Below are positions 36,858 to 46,065 of a stretch of 64,000 nucleotides of DNA, piece after piece. Source of the stretch: Chamaecyparis obtusa (lineage: Eukaryota; Streptophyta; Pinopsida; Cupressales; Cupressaceae); the NCBI GenBank assembly GCA_027943335.1, contig BSBK01002925.1:2114501-2178500 (forward strand). The letters are read 5' to 3'. The stretch's first letter is position 1. Every line of letters starts with the position of its first letter. The notes under the pieces are model-generated. The model did not search any database, was not told where the DNA came from, and was given only the letters and a program-made list of their open reading frames with translations. The translations under genes and the position numbers were made by a program.

Positions 36858-37755
36858 TGATGTAGGAGCATTCTAGGGTAGTTGTCTATCCTGCATGATG
36901 GAGTGTTTTGGTCCTTCTATTTCTCATTTACAGTGTTGACTAAGGGGATCGATCATAAAGTATTGCTCAGTTGTAGTATTAACTGAGGGACTCGGTAATT
37001 GAAGGGCTCGATCACTAAAGGAACTAGGAAAACTTTTGGTGCTTACCAAAACCTATTCTCAATGATGCTTGTGGTGCTCAGTCGACATGCTTGCTTAGTA
37101 ATGCCTATCTTGCTTGGTCATTTTTGCTGACACTCGGTAGTTTGGCTTACCAACTAGAGTTCTTGTGGATTTGATGGGCCAACTTGATGTATTTAATGTG
37201 GGTAGACTATGTTGTATTCTCCTATGTGTATATAGAGGCTGACATGGAGACTTAGTAAATTGTAAGGCTATTTGAGAGATGACTTGTATTGCATTTAATA
37301 TTTTTTTGTTTAGGAGCTGACTTGGGTTTGGAGTTAGTTCTTTCTTCTAGCCAACTTGTGGCTGAAGAAGTGTATTTAAGAAAGGTTTGGGTAGGTTGTA
37401 GGGGCATCATTCAGCATGGAGTAGCTAAGAGAAATGATGTTGAGTAGGGTTAGTAGCTAGTGTGGGCTTGGAAGATAAGAAGATTTATTGGTTTCTTACG
37501 AGCACACATTTAGACTTTCTTGGAGTTTCTACCAGTTGATGTAGCCTGTTGTTACACATCTAGCTAGCTTGGATTTGAATCTTGTGAGGTCTTGCATAGT
37601 TATTGTTGTAATTATTTTCATTTGGTCATAATCCAGAAGGCCTTACAACTGAGCATGTTGAATAAAATTCTATTTGAGCATTTTCTTTATTGTTTTTGTT
37701 GTGAGTGTAAGGTTTGGACTATCCATTCTAGGATTTTCCTTTTTACACTATTGCA
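36858..37755 (+). repeat. 3' LTR of gypsy A-1
   Basis: 898 bp, TGATGTAGGAGCATTCTAG to TTTTACACTATTGCA, followed by AGTCC. Confidence 0.9.
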
Positions 37756-37920
37756 AGTCCACATGGTGGACTTGATCCCATGTGCAATCTTCAACTACAC
37801 TTCATCTACAACCAATCAAAGTGGTGTTTATTGTAAGGCACATACAGTGATTCATCCTACCCATCTTGTAGGGCATTAAAGGTAGAATACAAAAACACAT
37901 GTAAGAAGCCTACTCACACC

Positions 37921-38004
37921 GATGAACTACAACTAATTGAGAAACTGATTGATGAACTTCAAGTGATTAGAGATCACCAAGCACTGAATGGATATGTAAG
38001 ATAA
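37921..38004 (+). pseudogene. C-terminal fragment of an F-encoded coiled-coil protein
   Basis: Twenty-seven codons and a TAA read DELQLIEKLIDELQVIRDHQ and end NGYVR. Leucine/isoleucine spacing suggests a coiled coil. It is the last coding sequence before the LTR. It may be the tail of a protein like the coiled-coil product of W0, but there is no overlap to test this. Confidence 0.5.
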
Positions 38005-38019
38005 TTAAATTAGTCTTTA

Positions 38020-39409
38020 TGTTGTCATTCATGTCAACTAGTTTTGATAGTACTTATCATGTTAGTTGCAAATATCTAAACATCTGTAAAGAGGAGAGAA
38101 AAGATGAAGAAGCAAGATATCTACATGGAGGAAGATGGATATGATAGATGAGGATAAGGAATACTCTTGGTAACTTATTGATGATTTAATGATTTCATAA
38201 TGTTGACTTGATTATGTTGCATTAATTTGTTATGAAGTTGGAAGCAAAATGTTACAAAGCAGTGTGGTTAGTTAATGAAGCATTCCAATACACACCAAGC
38301 TAGTGTAGTGTATACTAAGAAATAGTATCAACTGAGCTTGTGTTTGCTGACACATTTCTTTGTTAACTGAGTAAGGACAAAAGAACTAAATGATTAGTTT
38401 AGCTAATAGAAATTGATGAGCTGTAAAGTGTATGATTTTGAGGTGGAAGATAAAGTTTGTTACAAGATCAATGGAAAAAAAATTCAAAGAAGATCTAAAG
38501 GATGGAATTGAAATGTGTTACTGACACATTAGTTGAGGAAAGTTTAAGTAGCAAAATCAATGAAGGAGAATAAGAAAAAAAATTCTTATGGATGAAAAGA
38601 AAATGGTTTATTTATCTATATAAGAGACTAGGGTTTCATTGTGAAAAGGGTGCTAGAAGAAGGAGACTATAGAGATATCATGTGAACATTTCTTCATGCT
38701 TCCCTAATCAAACTGGTTCAAGGAGAACTGAACTAAAGAGTTAACCGAGTGTCAAAGAGCTTTTACCGAGGGACAGTAAGTTATTGAATATTGAAGAACT
38801 GAATTAAAATACTGATCAGAGGATTTTATGGGCTTAGAATAGATCTGAACATCTGCAAAGTCAAGTTGTATTGTAATCAGATCACCTATTTTTTAATTTT
38901 AACCATTGTAAATAGATAAAATCTCTTAATCAAGTGGACTTGAAAGTCTTATATGTCATTCATAGAATGTACATTATTATCCTGTCAACCCCATAGTGAA
39001 TGCTGGTAGGATGATAACTATTAGTGTTAAATCCTCTAACAAGGTCACACCTTATAGTGTGGTATGTAACCTTTAACAAGGTTGGCTCTTAACTGAGCTC
39101 ACTTCAGAAGAGTGAAAATATTTTGGGTTGCCAGTCCTAGGTGGTTTTTCCCTTTACAAGGCTTCCAGGTTAAATCTTTTGTGTTATGTGTTTATGTGGT
39201 GTTTGTTTGGCTGTCATACTTTACATGTTGCATATCTGATTTGGTTGGTAATTTTTATGAACAATTAACTAGTAATTGGTAAAGTCATAGATATTTTAGT
39301 ATTTATTTTTTTACCAAGTTGCAGAATTAGCTGAATTTGTTTTAAGTGATACATTTTGTAATTTAGGACTATGGATAACTAATTCACCCCCCTCTCAATT
39401 ATTCTAACA
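38020..39409 (+). repeat. LTR of element F
   Basis: TGTTGTCATTCATGTCAAC to CTCAATTATTCTAACA gives matching TGTT/AACA ends. A TATA box TATATAAG (38617-38624) lies in the right place for a promoter. ACCGAG and ACTGAG words lie near 38740-38770. Confidence 0.72.
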
Positions 39410-40046
39410 CATACATCACACCCATCAATATGACATTGAGACTCTAAATTAGAAGAGGGTACATCCCTCTCTTTGTGACCCAAGATCCAATAAGCATCTT
39501 TGTTACATGGCTTATTTTGATTAGGAATGTGGGACAAAAACAAATCCAACACTTTGCACAAAATGTGGACATAGAACCACATGATTAGTGAATCCAAATA
39601 AGTAAAGAATAGATCAATTAACAAAATCATACTTCCACAATCTATTATGATGCACAATTATTTTCTAGATTTGATTGTGTGATTTTTTAAGCATCTAAAG
39701 ACATTTTGGATCAAACTTTGTGATCCATCATTAGGAATAGAGAGTGTAGTAATGAAAAAAAAAATATACAGACTTAGTCTCTCACAAGAGATATAAGAAG
39801 AGTTGAGGAAGGAGAAACATTCAAACAAAAGAAGAGAATAAAAGTAAAAAAGGACTAAAACAAATCAAAAAAGAAAAGCAACAAAAAACTCACACAATCA
39901 AATCTAGAAACTAATTGTGCAAAAGAATAGATCATGTAGCACAGTGGAAACTCAAATCAAAGGTTCAAACCACTAATTTTCTTTCAGACTAATCAGATCT
40001 TTCTTCAAGATGTTAGGATTTAATAAAGAAACCTTGCTCTGATATC
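39410..40046 (-). other. D-element 5' interior: leader and start of the unknown ORF
   Basis: This is the segment between F and E3. The first 140 bp match 10630-10770. From 39631 to 40046 is an untranslated leader with poly-A-rich and purine-rich stretches; no start codon there opens a long frame. It ends with GCTCTGATATC, the left part of the D primer site. Confidence 0.7.
40036..40046 (-). other. PBS of element D, left part, split by copia E3
   Basis: GCTCTG (40036-40041) plus the duplicated ATACC (55807-55811) plus A (55812) gives GCTCTGATACCA. This is the exact complement of TGGTATCAGAGC and directly abuts the D 5' LTR at 55813. The left duplicate has mutated to ATATC. Confidence 0.82.
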
Positions 40047-41527
40047 CGTTAATATGATTTAGAACAATAGAGAGGTGGGGTGAATCAGTTGTTCTTAGGT
40101 CCAAATGTATAAAAAAAACTTTAAAACTCTTCAACAAATCAGATCTAAGAACGAACAGCTACTCGGTCATTACTGATTGCATAACAGAAACATATAATAG
40201 TGTAGTCCACTATCCAATAGTATCTAACTTGTAAAACATAGAAATGTTCAAACCAAAACATTCACACAAATATTCACACCAGGATTTATAGTGGACACCC
40301 AATTTAGGAAAAACCACTTTGTAACATGTTAATATTATTTTCACTCTTCTGAAGTGAGCTCTGTGAAAAGCCAACCATGTTAAAGTTTACAAACACACTG
40401 TCAGGTGTGACCTGGTTAAAGGATTTAAACCACTCTGTTAAAAGTGTGCCTTGTTATAGGACTTACATACATTCCAATAGAATGCAACCTTGTTCAAAGG
40501 ATTTATACAAATGATTGTTACGTCAACCTCTATTAAAAGGATTTTGACTAATATAATGGTTAGAAAGTAATAGTAGTATTGATCTGAAAACATACAACTC
40601 ACTTTGCAAAATATTAAATCCAATTCCATACACATATGCTAGCTTACTAACTATGAACCTTTTCCATCTCCATCACTGATCTACTCAAAAATCCCTTCAA
40701 GCAATCACAACACTTCTCCTTCAGCCTTTTTTGCTTATACAGTCAATAACATCAACAATACTTCCAACATCCTCTTCTTTTTCAACCTCATGCTTAGGTT
40801 CCCTTAATACTTCCTCCATTAGGTGAATACATCTTTTGCCACTTAATCTCCTTCGTAGATCTTAGGGTTAGGTCAGATTCATCGAATCCTTCTAACTTTA
40901 TGTTCATCTATTCTTCTAGAAACATCTCAAACCTCTTAATAGATTTACAATAAAACATTTTACACTGCATTAAATGCTTTCATAAAATCAATAAATAAAG
41001 TCAACATGTTTTATATATTCCAAGAATTCAACTATGTCGGCTGAGAATCTGAATTCTTCCTCAAATGTAAATTACTGACACTTAGTCAACATAGTGTTCA
41101 ACTCCTCAGTCTTCATTATAAAACTCGGTCACCATAAAAATTGTTTCCTTGACTAATATTTTCTTTCTCGGTAATTAACTAATGTTCGGTCAATGCTAAA
41201 TTTACTCAACATATACTAACTCAGTCGACACTAACATCACTTAGCTTAAACTAGATTTCTTCACTTTTTCTTGGTTAAGCCTACTAGTTTAGTCTTCATT
41301 CTTACTTAGATAAGCAATACATTACTTTATCATTGTGCCACATAATCAAGTACTCATTGAAGTATTAAGATAATTCAACCTTTCCTTAGGTGCTATTTTT
41401 ACCAACCTTGCCTACCCTCTTCACAAAAATCAAATAGATATATACTTTCTTAAATAGTAATAGTCTTACCAGTTAACGTTTCACATCAATGACAATACAA
41501 TAATTGCTTCAATTACAGTTTCTAACA
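40047..41527 (-). repeat. 3' LTR of copia E3
   Basis: 1481 bp, CGTTAATATGATTTAG (decayed TGTT) to CAGTTTCTAACA, followed on the interior side by ATCTCCCTCTTTGGCATTGA, the complement of a polypurine tract. Confidence 0.88.
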
Positions 41528-41942
41528 ATCTCCCTCTTTGGCATTGATGGCAACACCATATGAATAACATATGAATCACCAACCAATACAAAAATTATAT
41601 GTCCATTAGAAATATTTATAATATCCTTAGCTTCATTCTGATACAGAATCAATTAGCCACGCTTATGTGACTATCCACTGAATCTCTCCCTCCATCTTGA
41701 TCTTTAATGAAATCTCACCATGTGTATTCATCTTTGATCATCTTCCTCTTTGACAAAAATGCCAAAGTAGCAACTAAAACAAACATCTTGTAGATGTAGA
41801 TATCATATTTTTAGTCTAGTAACAGTATTTCTCCCTCTGTCATCTTTTCTTATGACTGATTCTTGGCTTTGCTATACTTTACACAACTCTAGGTTGCTCC
41901 TAAAGTGTGACCATTCTTGGCATCAATTTGTCAGATAATCTT
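41528..41942 (-). other. E3 interior, 3' untranslated part
   Basis: Non-coding sequence between the polypurine tract and the RNase H end, collinear with 19242-19690 of C1. It is cut by E2 after TTTGTCAGATAATCTT. Confidence 0.8.
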
Positions 41943-43138
41943 TGTTAATATGATTTTAGAACAATTGAGAGGGGGGGGGGGTGAATCGGTTGTTCTCAAG
42001 TCCTGATGTATAAGACAAACTTAAAAACTTTACTTCAAATTAGATCAAACAACCAAAACAAACTCGGTCATCACTTATTCAATAATAGAAACATCTAACA
42101 ATGCAGTCCACTACCTAGCTATAACTTAACTTGCAAAACATAGTAATGTTTAGATCTAAACATTCACACAAGTATAAACACTAGGATTTATAGTGGAAAC
42201 CCAATTTGGGAAAAACCACTTTGTAACATGCTACGATTATTTTCACTCTTCTAAAGTGAGCTCAGTTAAAAGCCAACCCAGTCAAAGGTTACAATACACA
42301 CTATCAAGTGTGACCTGGTTAAAGGATTTCAATCACCTTGTTAAAAGTGAGCATGGTCAAAGGACTTACATACACTCCATTAGAATGCAACCTTGTTTAA
42401 AGGATTTAACATATGATTGTTAGGTCAACCTCGGTTAAAAGGATTTTGACTGTTACAATGGTTAGAAAGTAGTAGCAGCATTGATCTAAAAAACATACAA
42501 CTCACTTTGCAAATATCAGATCCAATTCTGTACACTAATGCTAGTTTACTAACTTTGAAACTTTTCCATCTCCATCTTTGGTCTTCTTGAAACTTTTCTT
42601 CAAGCAACCACCACAATTACCTTCAGCCTTTTTTGCTTATTTAGCCAATAAAATTTTCTCTTCCAACATTCTCTATTCACCTAGCACATACATATCAAAA
42701 GGTTTAGGTTCCCTTATATTTTTCTCAATTAGGTTAACTCATCTTTTTCTACTCAATCTCATTCGTAGATCTTAGGGTTAGGTCAGATTCATTAAATCTA
42801 CCCACTTCATGTTCTTTGGCTCCTTTCCTAGAATCATCTCAAATCTCTTAAAAATTTACAATAAAACATTTTATAGTGCATTTAATGCTTTCAAACAATC
42901 AAAAAATAAAGTCAGCACATTTTACATAATCCAAGAATTCAACAATGTTGGGTCCAAAATTAAATTCTCTTCAAATAGAAAATTGATGATGCTCGGTTAA
43001 TACTGTGATTGTTCACTTGGTCTTCATTAGAAAGCTTGGTCATTACTCAAACTATTTCATTGGCTTACACTATCTTCCTCGGCAATTTATCGATGCTCGA
43101 TTGACACTAGATTTTTGCTCAGCACATACTAACTCGGT
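41943..43138 (-). repeat. 3' LTR of copia E2, inner end deleted
   Basis: It starts TGTTAATATGATTTTAG with a run of 11 G before TGAATCGG. It matches the E2 5' LTR until CATACTAACTCGGT and then jumps into RNase H coding sequence, so about 300 bp of LTR and the 3' untranslated part are gone. Confidence 0.87.
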
Positions 43139-44294
43139 TTGGTATTGGTGTGCATCACTGGATTCTTAGAAATATTGATAACACTTGTGTTGTCATAGAA
43201 AATAGCAACAGGTTCAGTGATTTCTTCTTTCATGTCTATCAACAATTGTTTTATCCATACCAAGTTTGAACAGTTTACTGCAGTAGCAACATACTCGGCC
43301 TCAGCACTAGATTGGGAAATGCAATTTTGTTTCTTGCTTGTCCAGGAAACTAATCTCTATCCAAAAAAGAAAGCTCCACCACTAGTACTCTTTTTGTCAT
43401 CTACATTTTTTACCCAATCAACATCTGTATATACTTAGAGTTCAAATTTGTCATCCTTCTTATAATATAGACCATAGTAAGCAGTTCCTTTCAAGTATCT
43501 CATAATTATTTTCAGGGCCATCATATGTGTTTCCTTAGGATTGGTAGAGAATCTTGCCATAATCCCAACAACTAATGCAATATCTGGTCTACTATGTACA
43601 ACATACTACAATTTTCCAATCATGGATCTCTACAGAGTCTGATTCACTTCTGTAGCATCATCATTCTTAGATAACTTTTGTCCAACAACCATAGGAGTTC
43701 CTACTGGTTTAGCATCTTCCATCCCAAAAGTTTTTAGTATTTCATTAACATACTTAGACTATGTAATGAAAATTCATTTCTTCCTCTGATATACTTGTAA
43801 ACCAACAAAGAATTTGATCTCACCAAACATACTCATCTCAAATTCAGTTTGCATTTCATTTAAAAATCTCTTACACAAATCTTGTTGTCCACCAAAAATA
43901 ATGTCATCCACAAAGATTTTTGCCAACAAGATACCTTTTCCTTCTTCATCCTTCATGTACAGATTGCTTCTGTCATTTATTCTTGAAAATCCAATATGTA
44001 TCAAGTAGTTGTGTAACCTCTCATACCATGCTCTAGGAGCTTGCTTTAATCCATATAATACTTTGTTCAGTTTGCATACCATGTGTCTTCTATTTGGAAC
44101 AATAAAACCTTCTGGTTGTTCTATGTAAAATTCTTCTTCTAGTATACCATTCAAAAATGCAGACTTGACATCCATTTGATATACCTTGAAATCCTTATAA
44201 GTAGCATATGCAAGTAGAGTTCATACTCCTTCCAATCTAGCTACAGGGGAAAATGTCTCCCCATAATCTATTCCTTCTTCTTGTGTGCATCCTT

Positions 44295-44429
44295 TGTTGG
44301 CAAAATGTTCAGTGCTCCCCTCAGGATTCATGACGAGGGCTTAACCACCTCCTATGTACTATAATTTGAGTGGTTGTATCGAGCATTGACAGATTGGTCT
44401 TTTGGTGCAATGAAAACCCCACTCTAACA
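44295..44429 (+). repeat. 5' LTR of the TRIM
   Basis: 135 bp, TGTTGGCAAAATGTTCAGTG to CCCCACTCTAACA. Confidence 0.95.
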
Positions 44430-44431
44430 AG

Positions 44432-44443
44432 TGGTATTAGAGC
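44432..44443 (+). other. PBS of the TRIM
   Basis: TGGTATTAGAGC has one change from TGGTATCAGAGC and lies 2 bp after the LTR. Confidence 0.92.
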
Positions 44444-44452
44444 TTGGTCATA

Positions 44453-44463
44453 GGTTTGAATCC
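44453..44463 (+). promoter_or_regulatory. Possible RNA polymerase III B-box-like motif in the TRIM interior
   Basis: GGTTTGAATCC differs by one base from the tRNA B-box consensus GGTTCGAATCC and follows the PBS by 9 bp. It may be fortuitous. Confidence 0.35.
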
Positions 44464-44494
44464 TTAGACCCTCGGGTAACACTGAGGGGAAGAT

Positions 44495-44629
44495 TGTTGG
44501 CAAAATGTTTAGCTCTCCCCCTGGGATTCATGACAAGGGCTTAACTACCCCTTGTGTACTATAAGTTGAGTGGTTGTATGGGGCATTGATAGATTGGTCT
44601 TTTGGTGCAACAACAACCCGACTCTAATA
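44495..44629 (+). repeat. 3' LTR of the TRIM
   Basis: 135 bp, TGTTGGCAAAATGTTTAGCT to CCCGACTCTAATA. It differs from the 5' LTR at scattered positions, so the insertion is not recent. Confidence 0.95.
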
Positions 44630-44884
44630 TCCTTTGCATACCAGCCTAGCTTTGTTTCTAGTGATTTCACCATTTTCATTCATCTTATTTCAAAAAATCC
44701 ACTTTCTTCCTATAACATTCTTATTTTCAGGTCTTATCACCAGAGTCCAAGTATCATTCTTCTCTATCTGTTCAATCTCTTCATTCATTTCTTGTATCTA
44801 GTCTTCATTCTCCAATGCTTCTCTAGTCGACTTGGGTTCAAATTCACACAGTAGGAATGTTGGCTCCTTAGTCTTTCTTCTAGT

Positions 44885-46060
44885 TGTAATACCCCAAAAA
44901 TGGGCTATAAGTTCATTAACCTCCTACATCGACAAATTAAACAAAATTGACATCGAAGTCCTAACCTAAGGCACATCTGAACATCATCAAATCTAATTGA
45001 TTATCTTAAATTCTGCATCAGGGAATATTCCTAGCAATATTCCTAATCATCATAATTATCTTTAATTTTATAATTATTTGGCAATAAATCACATTTATCC
45101 TAAAATTTGATTAATTGAATATTTTCATATTTAATTAATTAGATTTAATATTTGCCACTTAATTGTGTAATTAAATTTAATTATATCTATTATTAATTGT
45201 ATTGTTTAATTTTGACAATAAATCTAATATCATATGAATAATTGATTAAATTCTTATTTAATTAATTAAAGGAAGTTGTCATTATTTAATAATATAGTTT
45301 TTAATAAAAGTTTGATTAAATAATTGATTAACCCATAAATCAATTGTTTCATTTTTAAAAGCAGTTAAGTTGAGCATAAATCACTTTATTATTAAATTAA
45401 TTCATAAATAAAACATGTACAATCATAAAAGCAGACAACTATCAATTATCAATTAAAGCTAAGCTCTATTTTGAGTTAAAACTTAGCTTTTGCATGTTTT
45501 TGTGAGTTAATTATCCTTTATTTAAAAATAACTCAAAAATCAACCTGAGTTATTTGAGTGATTTATGGCTTTTTCTCATGCACCTCCAAAGCCCTCGATT
45601 TCTATAAAAACAAGGCTCAGCTCTTCATAATCTCTCAATCATCTCTCAAATTTGCATCCAAGCATCTCATATTTTTGCACAATCACGTTGGAGAATTGGA
45701 ATTGAAGAAATCAAAGCTCTTGCGAATCAACATCTTTGTGAGATCAATCTTTTTTTTTCATATCATTCTTAGATAGTTTCATATCAAGTTTTTTCATTCT
45801 TATTGCATAGAAAATCCAAAAAAATAGATTAATTGCATTCAATTCATATCTAGATCAATTGCATTCAAATCCTTCATTTAGGTGTCATCTAGGTCATTGA
45901 TCTCGATTACAATCTGAGAACATCAATCTCGCACCTATTAGAAGGCAGTAAATCACTTGGTTAGATTAGTTTTCAATTTTGCATGATTTTGATTATCACT
46001 AACCTCTAATGTTTTACTAAGTGTTGTGTCTACAGATCAGGTACAATTTTCACACACACA
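44885..46060 (+). mobile_element. Solo LTR G, gypsy-like
   Basis: 1176 bp from TGTAATACCCCAAAAATGG to TTTTCACACACACA, flanked by a perfect duplication CTAGT (44880-44884 and 46061-46065). TGTAATACCCC is a common start of plant Ty3/gypsy LTRs. A TATA box TATAAAAA lies at 45603-45610. There is no PBS, interior or second LTR, so unequal recombination between two LTRs probably removed the rest. The short frame at 45558-45776 is not a gene. Confidence 0.9.
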
Positions 46061-46065
46061 CTAGT

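Larger units (their letters stand above)
13723..37755 (+). mobile_element. Gypsy-type element A-1, gag-protease only, split by gypsy B+
   Basis: The 5' LTR is 13723-14572 plus 35035-35061, the PBS is 35064-35075, the interior has gag and protease, and the 3' LTR is 36858-37755. AGTCC lies on both outer sides (13718-13722 and 37756-37760). Own length without insertions is about 3.6 kb. No reverse transcriptase, RNase H or integrase remains between the protease (ending near 36640) and the LTR. It shares the TGATG(C/T)AGGAGCATCCT start and CA-ending tail with family B. Confidence 0.9.
37919..39409 (+). mobile_element. Truncated LTR retrotransposon F (3' end of interior plus LTR)
   Basis: It interrupts the D interior. 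About 100 bp of interior is followed by a 1390-bp LTR (38020-39409). TCACAC occurs on both sides (left 37913-37918, right near 39416-39421), but the exact borders are uncertain. The LTR tail GATAACTAATTCACCCCCCT and the block with GAGCTCACTTCAGAAGAGTG resemble the complement of the copia C/E LTR, so F is a distant copia relative in plus orientation. Confidence 0.7.
11447..39546. repeat. Tandem segmental duplication, right copy, expanded by insertions
   Basis: It is collinear with 5180-10770. Matching blocks are 11447-14572, then 35030-37918, then about 39410-39546. The gaps are gypsy B+ with its contents and element F. Homology ends after AAACAAATCC. Confidence 0.86.
13629..39630 (-). pseudogene. 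D-element ORF of unknown function, right copy, split by A-1 and F
   Basis: Three minus-strand pieces (about 39630-39410, 37918-37761 and 13722-13629) stay in one frame when A-1 and F are removed, giving about 150 codons from an ATG at 39630 to a TGA at 13629-13631. Two in-frame TAG/TGA codons interrupt it (one in GCE*ASYMC, one in IGCR*SVV), both explicable as C-to-T changes. The N-terminal part is hydrophobic (MILLIDLFFTYLDSLIMWFY). The middle has NKDAYWILGHKERDVPSSN, and the end has GPWPNFDL and GFSGNKS. It lies about 400 bases downstream of the D primer site. No family is recognised. Confidence 0.45.
44295..44629 (+). mobile_element. TRIM (terminal-repeat retrotransposon in miniature)
   Basis: Two 135-bp LTRs (44295-44429 and 44495-44629), both starting TGTTGGCAAAATG and ending CTCTAACA/CTCTAATA, frame a 65-bp interior with a PBS and a purine-rich tract (GAGGGGAAGA, 44484-44493). 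It is flanked by a perfect duplication TCCTT (44290-44294 and 44630-44634). Total 335 bp with no coding capacity, so it depends on another element's proteins. Confidence 0.96.
43139..44884 (-). pseudogene. Reverse transcriptase and RNase H of copia E2
   Basis: RT is well preserved at 44175-43774, starting MDVKSAFLNGILEEEFYIEQ, with GLKQAPRAWYERLHNYLI and the active-site region KIFVDDIIFGGQQDLCK. RNase H follows with RYLKGTAYYGLYYKK, DWVKNVDDKKSTSGGAFF and QSSAEAEYVATAVNCSNLVW. The C-terminal end is lost to the deletion at 43139. The upstream RT part is interrupted by the TRIM at 44295-44629, within the codons of KGCTQEEG. Stops after QRKK, KGKL and FEL add to the damage. Confidence 0.9.

Noticed and set aside
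40030..40060. PBS-like GCTCTGATATCC outside the E3 3' LTR, suggesting a tandem copia sharing one LTR
   Set aside because: It is better explained as the PBS of element D, because it becomes exact and abuts the D LTR when E3 is removed.
44295..44629. TRIM as a Cassandra-type element with 5S rRNA
   Set aside because: I see no 5S rRNA-like sequence in its 135-bp LTRs.
45558..45776. 72-codon plus-strand frame
   Set aside because: It lies inside solo LTR G downstream of its TATA box and has no homology; LTR leader sequence only.
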